Positions 9,061 to 17,757 of a stretch of DNA of 40,806 nucleotides are shown here, in pieces. The stretch lies in NCBI GenBank assembly GCA_016282855.1, contig JAEELT010000001.1, forward strand, positions 1-40,806, written 5' to 3'. The position numbers and the translations under genes are program-made. Within the stretch, counting starts at the first letter, position 1. Each line of letters opens with the position of its first letter. The notes beneath the pieces were generated by a model. It made no database searches and was not told the origin of the DNA. It saw only the letters and a program-made list of their open reading frames with translations. This DNA comes from Clostridiaceae bacterium (GTDB lineage: Bacteria; Bacillota; Clostridia; Oscillospirales; Acutalibacteraceae).

Positions 9061-10623
9061 TTATTTTCCCTCCCTGAATGCTTTAATTGTGAGTTTTGCG
9101 GCTTTTTCGCCTGTGTAGTATGCGCAGCCGTATCCGTCTCCGCGCTCCTGAGAAGCTCCGCAGAAAAGGAAATTATCAAACGGCTGATCCTGCATATACT
9201 GAATGGTTCTGGGTATCAGGCTGTCCCATTTCTCAAGCATATATCCGTAAGGTGTACCCATAGGCGTGTTCAGATATCTTGAAAATGTCGGCGGAAGAGC
9301 AATTTCAATCTCTTCTATATAGGGCCTGATTGAAATATTGAGCGCTTTCTCGCATGTATCAATAAGGAATCCGGCAACTTTTGTTTTGAGCTTTTTATAA
9401 TCCTGCGGCTTTACATCCTTGAGAGGATCGCCGAAAGTCATTGTTGTAAGGAAAAGCTGAGAAGTTCCCGGAGGTGTACAGTCCGGAATAACTTCATTAA
9501 GGCAGTTGATAATGCAGAAGCCGCTGTAGAAATCGCCGCACGCTTCATACTGCTTGTCAGAATCCGAATCCGGAGCGATAAAGATTGAATAATCCTTAAT
9601 GCCGAGCTCCTCTTTGGTTTTATTCATGCCGAGATAAACTGTTGTAAGCGAAACGGCGGTTTTCCTGGCGTTGGTCATCCTGATTTGCTTCTCCGGTATA
9701 TCATCTTTGCCAAACAAGTCGCTCAAGACGAATTTCGGGGATGCGTTGCAGATAAATCTGTCTGCGAATACTTCTTTGTTACCGTTCACTTTTACGCCGG
9801 CAGGACGTCCGTCTTTCATAATAACCGATGTTACCTCAGAATTATACCAGATGTCTCCACCGTTATCACGGATTGACTTATCAATTGCAAGGCTCATTTC
9901 GTGGCTTCTGTTGCGGGGCATTGAAGCGCCGTTTTTGATATATCCATTCAGAACGGCAAGATAATACTGAAAATCGAACTGAGATGCGGGGCTGCCCATA
10001 TAGCACCAGTAAGTGTTGAATATATCCTGCGCCTTTTTGGGCATACCGAGTGTGTCAAGGCCCTCTTTGATAGTGTGAGATGTGAGGCGCATAAAATCGG
10101 GCATATACTTGAGAGCCTTGAATATGCCTCCCATATTGTCACCCTCACCCATACATTCAAAAGCCTTTGTCATTTCTTCCGAAAGCTCAAAAGCTTTCAT
10201 GCAGCTGTCATAAGAGCCGGGAACAATCTCATCAAGCTTACGGCTGAACGCTTCAAAACCGACGGGCATTCTGGCGTCAACAGAAACACGCACTCCGTCT
10301 TCGTTTATAAAGCTGTCTTTGTCGCCTTCCTTCGCCGGAACAACAAGCCGGAAAGTGGAGTTATGCTTTACCCAGTTAACTTTTGCTTCCATATTGCCAA
10401 ACTGAATATCAAGAGGACCGGGGCTTTCGGGTGTACCTATACCGCAAAGCTCGTGAAGCGACGGCTCAAATTCAAATCTGCCTCTTACAAAAGAAGAGGC
10501 TGAGCCGCCGGGAATGTTGTGCCTTTCAAGCAAGAGCGTTGAAAGCCCGGCTTTTGAGCAGGTGGCAGCCGCTGCAAGACCGCCGTTGCCGGCACCTATG
10601 ACAATCACATCATATTTCTTCAT
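9061..10623 (-). CDS. Phytoene desaturase/CrtI-like FAD-dependent oxidoreductase
   Basis: 'YDVIVIGAGNGGLAAAATCSKAGLSTLLLERHNIPGGSASSF' dinucleotide-binding motif with the CrtI/retinol-saturase-like extension. Confidence 0.88.
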   Translation of the reverse strand: MKKYDVIVIGAGNGGLAAAATCSKAGLSTLLLERHNIPGGSASSFVRGRFEFEPSLHELCGIGTPESPGPLDIQFGNMEAKVNWVKHNSTFRLVVPAKEGDKDSFINEDGVRVSVDARMPVGFEAFSRKLDEIVPGSYDSCMKAFELSEEMTKAFECMGEGDNMGGIFKALKYMPDFMRLTSHTIKEGLDTLGMPKKAQDIFNTYWCYMGSPASQFDFQYYLAVLNGYIKNGASMPRNRSHEMSLAIDKSIRDNGGDIWYNSEVTSVIMKDGRPAGVKVNGNKEVFADRFICNASPKFVLSDLFGKDDIPEKQIRMTNARKTAVSLTTVYLGMNKTKEELGIKDYSIFIAPDSDSDKQYEACGDFYSGFCIINCLNEVIPDCTPPGTSQLFLTTMTFGDPLKDVKPQDYKKLKTKVAGFLIDTCEKALNISIRPYIEEIEIALPPTFSRYLNTPMGTPYGYMLEKWDSLIPRTIQYMQDQPFDNFLFCGASQERGDGYGCAYYTGEKAAKLTIKAFREGK

Positions 10624-10629
10624 TAACAG

Positions 10630-11385
10630 TTATTCCTCCTTTGATATTTCATTTTCAGCGTTAATCTGTTTTCTTTTTTTAACTTTATTCATAACAACGC
10701 TTGCCGCTATCGCAAACAAAAGAGCCGGCAGAGCATAAAGATATGAAAGAGGGTTTGATAAATCACCTTTTGATCCGACAACAGTCCAGAGAATATTCAG
10801 AATGAGCATGCCGAGATTTGCGGCGGCAAAATATTTGCCGAAGGGAATATCCATTGCTCCGAAAATAAGGCTGCTCAGATCAGAAGGCATAAAGCCGCCG
10901 GCCTTGAAAACAAAAACAAGTGAAAAGCTGTTAGCGTCAGCAAAATCATCTATCTTTTTAACTGCTTTGAACCTGGATGAAAGGGTTTCAATCATTGATT
11001 TGCCTGTGAATCTGCCCAGATAATACGGCAAAATCAAGCTGAGGGCTGTTGCAACGGCATTTACTGCAACCGCCACAAAAAAATTATCAAATACTATTCC
11101 CGAGAGTACAAAGAGCACCGCAGGGGGAAATATCAGGGCAAAAGATTTCACTATGCTGAACCCTGTCAGAATCAAAGCAATGGTAAAAGCTCCTCCGGTC
11201 AGATATTCGGCAAGTGTATCGGCGGTTTTGACCGAAATATGATTCTTTGACATAAAAACAATACACACGGTAAGCATTGCAGCCATAAACAGAAATGAAA
11301 GAATCTGAAGAATTCTGACCAGTTTACCGTATTTCTTTTCATTTGAGGCAATGTTTTTTTCCACTCTGAAATCACCTGCCTTCAT
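10630..11385 (-). CDS. TVP38/TMEM64 (VTT domain) family membrane protein
   Basis: 'PAVLFVLSGIVFDNFFVAVAVNAVATALSLILPYYLGRFTG' and 'FKAGGFMPSDLSSLIFGAMDIPFGKYFAAANLGML'; true start probably MKAGDF near 11385 rather than 11436. Confidence 0.75.
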   Translation of the reverse strand: MKAGDFRVEKNIASNEKKYGKLVRILQILSFLFMAAMLTVCIVFMSKNHISVKTADTLAEYLTGGAFTIALILTGFSIVKSFALIFPPAVLFVLSGIVFDNFFVAVAVNAVATALSLILPYYLGRFTGKSMIETLSSRFKAVKKIDDFADANSFSLVFVFKAGGFMPSDLSSLIFGAMDIPFGKYFAAANLGMLILNILWTVVGSKGDLSNPLSYLYALPALLFAIAASVVMNKVKKRKQINAENEISKEE

Positions 11386-11445
11386 TTTTTTATTATAAAT
11401 TAGTTTTTGCCGTATTGTCAACCGATAATAAACCAAATGTTATAA

Positions 11446-11474
11446 AAAAGCCCGCAGAAAACTGCGGGCAGATT
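11446..11474 (-). terminator. Intrinsic terminator of the SNF transporter gene
   Basis: GCCCGCAG (11450-11457) AAAA CTGCGGGC (11462-11469); minus-strand T-tract. Confidence 0.85.
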
Positions 11475-11475
11475 T

Positions 11476-12825
11476 TTATATTTTAAGGATTCCGAAGGAC
11501 TGAAGAATACCGGAAACAAGAATTGCGAAAATAAAAATCGGCGCAATCCATTTTACCATTACCGAGTAAAAGCCTTTTGACCTGAAATCACCGTTGATTT
11601 CAACCTCTTCTATTATTGATTTGGGTTTAATGATAAATCCGACCATAAAGCAGGTAAGCATACCTACAAGAGGCAGGAAAACATTATTTGAGATAAAATC
11701 AAGAAAATCGAGTATGCTGAAGCCGATTATTGAAACATTGCTCCAGATTCCGAAGCCGAGTGAACAAACAACTCCGAGGGCAACACCGTAAACGGCTACA
11801 ATAAGTGTAGCGCTTGTGCGTTTAAGACCCATATTATCTATAAGGCCGGAAACTATCGCTTCCAAAATGGAAATAGAGCTTGTAAGAGCAGCAAAAAGAA
11901 CAAGGAAAAAGAACAGCGGCCCGATTATTTTACCGGCAGGCATTTCATTAAACACTTTGGGAAGAGTGACAAACATAAGAGAAGGCCCGGTGCTCAGAGC
12001 GGATTTGTCTCCACCGGAAAACTCAAATACTGCAGGTATAATCATAAGCCCTGCAAGGAATGCTATTGCCGTGTCAAAAAGCTCGATTTTATGTGTTGCC
12101 CCGGTAATGCTCTCATCCTTTGAAAGATATGAGCCGTAAGTAATCATAATGCCCATTGCAAGTGACATGGAATAAAACAGCTGACCGAGAGCGGCAAGGA
12201 AAGTTTTGAAACTGAGCTCTTTGAAATTGGGTAAAAGATAATACTTTATTCCGGGCAGTGAGCCGGGTCTCGTAACCACATAAACAGACAGACCGACAGT
12301 GATAATAAGAAGAGCCGGCATAAGGATTCTGCTCAGCTTTTCAATACCGTTGTTTATACCGAAAATAACCACAAGAACTGTCGCTGCAATAAAAACAGCA
12401 AACCAGAGGAGCGGCTCGCCGGTTGATGAAACATAAGCGGAAAAATAAGAATCCGAAGCTGTGGCCGTGCTCTCGGCAAATGAAGCAAAAGTATATTTTG
12501 TTACCCAGCCGCCGATGAGGCAATAATACGGAAAAATAAGAACGGGCACAAATGTCGCCAGTTTTCCGAGCCAGCCCCATTTTTTGCTGAGCTTTCCGAA
12601 TGCCGCGAGCGGACTTAACTGAGTTTTTCTGCCGATTGATATTTCAGTTATCATCAGCACAGTGCCGAATGTGAGAGCAAGAATAATGTATACAAAAAGG
12701 AATGCCCCTCCCCCGTATTTTGCGGCAAGATAAGGGAACCTCCAAAGATTGCCCAAACCGACAGCAGAACCGGCTGCAGCAAGAATAAAGCCGAGTTTGC
12801 CGGTAAATGTGTTTCTTTTTTCCAT
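11476..12825 (-). CDS. Sodium-dependent transporter, SNF/NSS family
   Basis: 'LGFILAAAGSAVGLGNLWRFPYLAAKYGGGAFLFVYIILAL' signature of Na+:neurotransmitter symporters. Confidence 0.95.
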   Translation of the reverse strand: MEKRNTFTGKLGFILAAAGSAVGLGNLWRFPYLAAKYGGGAFLFVYIILALTFGTVLMITEISIGRKTQLSPLAAFGKLSKKWGWLGKLATFVPVLIFPYYCLIGGWVTKYTFASFAESTATASDSYFSAYVSSTGEPLLWFAVFIAATVLVVIFGINNGIEKLSRILMPALLIITVGLSVYVVTRPGSLPGIKYYLLPNFKELSFKTFLAALGQLFYSMSLAMGIMITYGSYLSKDESITGATHKIELFDTAIAFLAGLMIIPAVFEFSGGDKSALSTGPSLMFVTLPKVFNEMPAGKIIGPLFFFLVLFAALTSSISILEAIVSGLIDNMGLKRTSATLIVAVYGVALGVVCSLGFGIWSNVSIIGFSILDFLDFISNNVFLPLVGMLTCFMVGFIIKPKSIIEEVEINGDFRSKGFYSVMVKWIAPIFIFAILVSGILQSFGILKI

Positions 12826-12866
12826 AGTGACAACATCTCCGTGAGTATTAGTAAATATTATCGACT

Positions 12867-12894
12867 ATTATATCACAAAGAAAAACATTGTCAA
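12867..12894 (-). promoter_or_regulatory. Promoter for the SNF transporter
   Basis: Minus strand TTGACA - 16 bp - TATAAT (plus-strand TGTCAA 12889-12894, ATTATA 12867-12872). Confidence 0.75.
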
Positions 12895-12924
12895 TTTTAA
12901 TATAGTTTTATTATAAACATTAGA

Positions 12925-12953
12925 TTGACAAACAATGTGATTTTTCATACAAT
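12925..12953 (+). promoter_or_regulatory. Promoter for the glycoside hydrolase / ABC exporter unit
   Basis: TTGACA (12925-12930) - 17 bp - TACAAT (12948-12953). Confidence 0.75.
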
Positions 12954-12983
12954 ACACTTATAAACGACTATGGAGGAATTCAG

Positions 12984-15900
12984 ATGCTTTACAAGAAAAA
13001 CTCCGCTAATGAGCTGTCGGACGAATTATTCAGAAATCCTACTTCAGAATACAGAAGCACTCCGTTCTGGGCCTGGAATAACGAGCTTGAAATCGAAGAA
13101 CTCAAGCGACAGATAGAAATATTCAAAGAGATGGGATTCGGCGGATTCCATATGCATGTGAGAACCGGACTTACCACTCCCTATCTCAGCGATGAATTTA
13201 TGGAGCTGATTAAAGGATGCACCGAAAAGGCCAAAGATGAAAAAATGCTCGCGTGGCTCTATGACGAGGACAGATGGCCATCCGGTGCCGCGGGAGGGCT
13301 TGTAACCAAAGATGAAAAATACAGACAGAGATGTCTTATTTTCAGCAGTGCTCCTCAGCCCGAAGAAACAGACGGAAAATCTGAGCTGAGCGTAAAGGGC
13401 AAAAACGCCCTTCTGAGATGCTATGATATTTCGCTGGATGATGAAGGTAATCTTCTGTCTTACAGGCAAATCGGCAAAGACGAAGAGGCAAAAGGCAAAA
13501 AATGGTATGCTTATTTGTCTGTAAATGCCGGCTCAACCTGGTTCAATAACAAGACTTATGCCAATACCCTTGACAAGGCAGCAATAGAGAGATTTATTGA
13601 AGTGACTCATGAAAGATACAAGCAGTCTGTAGGCGACGAGTTTGACGCAACAGTTCCTGCTGTCTTTACAGATGAGCCTCAGTTTACACGAAAGGAAAAC
13701 TTCAAAAACCCGTTTGACTGCGATAAGGCTGAAATGCCCTGGACAGATGACTTTCCCGACACATTTAAAGAAGCTTACGGATTTGACATCTTTGATTATC
13801 TTCCCGAATTATTCTGGGAGAAACAGGATAACGGCATATCAAAAGCGAGATACCTGTATCACGATCACATCTGCGAAAGATTTACCGAAGCCTTTTCCGA
13901 CACAATAGGCAAATGGTGCGATAAAAACAGGATATCACTTACCGGACATATGATGGAGGAGCCGTCTCTGCGCTCACAGACAAGAGCAGTCGGTGAAGCA
14001 ATGAGGGCTTACAGAAGTTTCGGTATTCCGGGCATCGATATGCTTTGCGCAAATTTTGAATTCACTACCGCCAAGCAGGCCCAGTCCGCCGTTAATCAGT
14101 TTGGCAAAGAAGCAATGCTTTCCGAGCTTTACGGCGTAACCGGCTGGGACTATGATTTCAGAGGATACAAGCTGCACGGCGACTGGCAGGCTTGCCTCGG
14201 CGTAACAGTAAGAGTCCCCCATCTCTCCTGGGTATCAATGGAGGGAGAAGCAAAGAGAGATTACCCTGCTTCAATCAGCTATCAAAGCCCGTGGTGGAAG
14301 GAATATTCATACCTTGAGGATCATTTTGCAAGAGTAAACACGCTTATGACCAGGGGCAGACCGGTTGTGAAAGTAGGCGTAATTCACCCGATTGAGAGCT
14401 ACTGGATTCACTTCGGCCCGGAAAGCAAAACGAAGAAGATTCGTGACAGAATGGACAGCGACTTTTTCAGCATCACCGACTGGCTTCTTAAGGGCAGTAT
14501 AGATTTTGATTTTATAAGCGAATCACAGATTCCTTCTGTTTGCAGCATAAAAGACGGCAGATTCTGTATGGGTCAGATGAGCTACAGTGCTGTTCTTGTG
14601 CCCAACTGCGAGAGCCTCAGAAGCACCACAATTACCGCTCTTGAAAAATTCTGTAAAGCGGGAGGAAAAATTATATTCGCAGGCGACGCTCCTGCCATTT
14701 GCGACTGTGAATATTCCGACAAATGTGCCCCGCTTTTTAAAGATTCCGTAAAAGTTGCTTACACGAGAGAAGCTGTGCTAAGCGCTCTTGATGAATTCAG
14801 AATTATAAGAATCACTGAAAGCGGTGAGCTGACGGACGGTTTCATTTACAGGCTCAAAGAAGATAACGGTTCATATAATTTATTCATCAGCAGAGCCTGT
14901 GAACCCGAATCAAAGGCGTCTGTAAAAGCTCATAATCTTGAGATAGAATTAATCGGAAAACTTTACCCCGTTATTTATGATACTCAGACCGGAGAAAAAT
15001 ACTCTGCCTTATATGAGCATCGCGGCAATAAAACCGTCATTTTCAAAACGCTTTATGATTATGACAGCCTTCTGCTCAGGCTTTATAAAGATGACCCCGG
15101 TATATCTTACGCAGAAACAAAACAAATCCCGGCCTGTTCTCCTGTTTCAGTTCCCGATAGAGTTTCATATGAGACTGATGAAGAAAACGTGTTTCTGATT
15201 GATATATGCTCATTTTCACTTGACGGCGGCGAAACACACCCTGAAGAAGAAATATTGCGGCTTGACAATATATGCAGAATAGAGCTCGGTTTTGAAGAAA
15301 GGGGCGGCCGTGTTGCCCAGCCCTGGACTCTTCCCCCCGAAACCCCTTCGCACAGACTTACACTTATCAAAGAAATAGACAGCGAGATTTCTCTCAGCGG
15401 CGCATTTCTCGCTCTCGAAAAGCCGGAAGAAGCGTTCATTGAGTTTAACGGCAAAACGGTTGCGAACTCAGCGTGCGGATGGTTCACCGATAAGAGTATT
15501 AAGAAGGTTGCGCTGCCTGAAATCAAAGCCGGTAAAAACATACTGAAAGTTACAATACCCTTTGGCAAAAGAACAAACACCGAATGGATGTATATACTAG
15601 GCAATTTCGGAGTTAAAGTCAGCGGGCACAAAGCGGTTATCACCGAAAAGCCTCACGAAATATCTTTCGGCTCCGTTACTGCGCAGGGCTTCCCGTTCTA
15701 CGCCGGTAACATCACCTATAAAATACCGGTCTCAAAGCCGGGAAACTATACACTTATAGTTCCGGATTATTACGGCGCGCTTATCAGCGCGGAATACGAA
15801 GGCGTTAATGCCGGAAAGATTGTTTACCCTCCCTACAGTCTTGATTTCACGGCAGCAAAAGCGGGTATTCTCTATGTAAAGCTTTACGGCAACAGAGCAA

Positions 15901-16046
15901 ACGCATTCGGAGCGGTTCACAGAATCACGCCAAACGGCTGGATAGGTCCCGGCGCCTGGAGAACGGAAGGCGATGACTGGAGCTACTACTATATACTCAA
16001 AAACATCGGAATAATGACAAAACCCGAATTGAAAAACAATGATTAA
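12984..16046 (+). CDS. GH106-like (alpha-L-rhamnosidase-type) glycosyl hydrolase, no evident signal peptide
   Basis: 'RSTPFWAWNNELEIEELKRQIEIFKEMGFGGFHMHVRTGL' N-terminal motif; 'WLYDEDRWPSGAAGG'; 'HMMEEPS'; ~1000 aa. Confidence 0.75.
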   Translation: MLYKKNSANELSDELFRNPTSEYRSTPFWAWNNELEIEELKRQIEIFKEMGFGGFHMHVRTGLTTPYLSDEFMELIKGCTEKAKDEKMLAWLYDEDRWPSGAAGGLVTKDEKYRQRCLIFSSAPQPEETDGKSELSVKGKNALLRCYDISLDDEGNLLSYRQIGKDEEAKGKKWYAYLSVNAGSTWFNNKTYANTLDKAAIERFIEVTHERYKQSVGDEFDATVPAVFTDEPQFTRKENFKNPFDCDKAEMPWTDDFPDTFKEAYGFDIFDYLPELFWEKQDNGISKARYLYHDHICERFTEAFSDTIGKWCDKNRISLTGHMMEEPSLRSQTRAVGEAMRAYRSFGIPGIDMLCANFEFTTAKQAQSAVNQFGKEAMLSELYGVTGWDYDFRGYKLHGDWQACLGVTVRVPHLSWVSMEGEAKRDYPASISYQSPWWKEYSYLEDHFARVNTLMTRGRPVVKVGVIHPIESYWIHFGPESKTKKIRDRMDSDFFSITDWLLKGSIDFDFISESQIPSVCSIKDGRFCMGQMSYSAVLVPNCESLRSTTITALEKFCKAGGKIIFAGDAPAICDCEYSDKCAPLFKDSVKVAYTREAVLSALDEFRIIRITESGELTDGFIYRLKEDNGSYNLFISRACEPESKASVKAHNLEIELIGKLYPVIYDTQTGEKYSALYEHRGNKTVIFKTLYDYDSLLLRLYKDDPGISYAETKQIPACSPVSVPDRVSYETDEENVFLIDICSFSLDGGETHPEEEILRLDNICRIELGFEERGGRVAQPWTLPPETPSHRLTLIKEIDSEISLSGAFLALEKPEEAFIEFNGKTVANSACGWFTDKSIKKVALPEIKAGKNILKVTIPFGKRTNTEWMYILGNFGVKVSGHKAVITEKPHEISFGSVTAQGFPFYAGNITYKIPVSKPGNYTLIVPDYYGALISAEYEGVNAGKIVYPPYSLDFTAAKAGILYVKLYGNRANAFGAVHRITPNGWIGPGAWRTEGDDWSYYYILKNIGIMTKPELKNND

Positions 16047-17757
16047 AATTCTTAAGTATTCCAAGGGAAGCAAGCCGCTTTACGTGCTTGCTCCCCTGTT
16101 CAAGATGCTTGAAGCCGTTCTCGAGCTGACAGTACCGCTGATTATAGCTGAAATAATAGACAACGGCATTATAACGGGCAACAAACAGTATATCATAAAG
16201 CTGAGCATACAGCTTGTTATTCTCGGAGCGGTAGGACTTGTGTTTTCGATTACCGCTCAGTATTTTGCTGCCCGCGCCGCTGTGACAACAGTAAAAAAGG
16301 CTAAAAAATCATTGTTTGAGAAAATACAGTCGCTTTCGTTTTCTCAGCTGGACAAAACAGGCGGCTCTGCCTTGATTACAAGGCTTACTGCGGATATGGA
16401 CAGCGTTCAAAACGGTATAAACCTCACTCTGCGTCTCTTGCTTCGCTCCCCGTTTGTTGTCGCGGGAGCCTGCGTAATGGCTTACCGGGTGGACGGTGTT
16501 TCATCTCTTGTATTCGCCGGAACGGTACCTGTTCTTTGCATAATCATTATTGCGATTATGTCGGTTACTGTATCACTTTTCGGAAAAGTCAGAGGTGCTC
16601 TTGACAAAGTCCTGATTTCAGTCAGAGAAAGTGTAACCGGTGCAAGAGTTATCAGGGCATTCTGCAAAGAAGAAGAAACCGAAAAAGAGTTTAATATTCT
16701 TAATGATATCCTCACACACTTTCAGCTTGTAACAGGCAGGGTTTCGGCTCTGCTCAATCCCCTGACTCAGGCAGCGGTGAATATCGGTATAGCCGTTCTG
16801 ATTTACACCGGAGCTATAAGAGTAAACGCAGGTTTCATTACAGCCGGTGCCGTAGTTGCGCTGTATAACTATATGTCACAGATTCTCGTTGAGCTTGTCA
16901 AGTTTGCAAATCTTATCATTTCAATAACAAAATCCCTGGCCTGCGCAAAAAGAATCAGTGCAGTGCTTGATTTAACGGATGAAACCTCCGGCAACAGTCC
17001 TGAAGATTTCTTTTCAGACTCTTATATCGAATTCAGAAATGTTACATTTTCTTACAGCAAAGGCGCTGCCCCGGCATTAAAGAATGTATCGTTCAGGATA
17101 GACAAAGGAGACAAAGTAGGCATTATCGGCTCAACCGGCTCAGGCAAAACCACATTGATAAACCTCCTTTGCGGATTTTACAAACCGGACAGCGGCGAAA
17201 TATACATCGGCGGCAAAAGTATATCCGGCTACAGCCCGGAAGAGCTGAGAAGCTTAACATCCGTATGCGAGCAGAAGCCTTGCATTTTCAAGGGAACCGT
17301 ACGCTCAAACATCACTCTCGGCAACACAGACGCAACAGATAAAGAAATTGCCGACGCGCTTGAGATTTCGCAAGCAGCTTCTTTTGTGAATGAAAAAGAA
17401 GGTAAAACAGACGCTGTTTGTGAACAGGGCGGCATTAATTTCTCAGGCGGTCAGAGGCAGAGGCTTGCCATAGCAAGAGCCCTGCTTAAAAAGAGCGAAA
17501 TACTCATTCTTGACGATTCATTCAGCGCGCTTGACTATCAGACCGAAGCCAAACTGCGAAATGCGCTCTCAGGCGTTAAGGGTAAAACTTTATTTGTGAT
17601 TTCTCAGCGAACAGGGTCAATAACGGACTGTGATAAGATAATTGTGCTCGAAGACGGTGAAGCTGACACAGGCTCGCACGAAAGTCTGCTCGAATCAAAC
17701 GAAACATACAGAGAAATTCACCGTACTCAATTTGATGAGGAGGCGGAAGCTGTATGA
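16039..17757 (+). CDS. ABC transporter permease/ATP-binding protein (exporter half, degenerate nucleotide-binding site)
   Basis: Six-TM domain; Walker A 'GSTGSGKTT'; signature 'FSGGQRQR'; Walker B 'LILDDSFSALD'; overlaps the upstream gene by 8 nt. Confidence 0.93.
   Translation: MIKILKYSKGSKPLYVLAPLFKMLEAVLELTVPLIIAEIIDNGIITGNKQYIIKLSIQLVILGAVGLVFSITAQYFAARAAVTTVKKAKKSLFEKIQSLSFSQLDKTGGSALITRLTADMDSVQNGINLTLRLLLRSPFVVAGACVMAYRVDGVSSLVFAGTVPVLCIIIIAIMSVTVSLFGKVRGALDKVLISVRESVTGARVIRAFCKEEETEKEFNILNDILTHFQLVTGRVSALLNPLTQAAVNIGIAVLIYTGAIRVNAGFITAGAVVALYNYMSQILVELVKFANLIISITKSLACAKRISAVLDLTDETSGNSPEDFFSDSYIEFRNVTFSYSKGAAPALKNVSFRIDKGDKVGIIGSTGSGKTTLINLLCGFYKPDSGEIYIGGKSISGYSPEELRSLTSVCEQKPCIFKGTVRSNITLGNTDATDKEIADALEISQAASFVNEKEGKTDAVCEQGGINFSGGQRQRLAIARALLKKSEILILDDSFSALDYQTEAKLRNALSGVKGKTLFVISQRTGSITDCDKIIVLEDGEADTGSHESLLESNETYREIHRTQFDEEAEAV

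Noticed and set aside
9061-10623. Antisense ORFs such as 10075..10503 (+) and 9671..9964 (+) opposite the CrtI-like gene
   Set aside because: The minus-strand gene has a clear family match; the antisense frames have no recognisable domains and are typical shadow ORFs.
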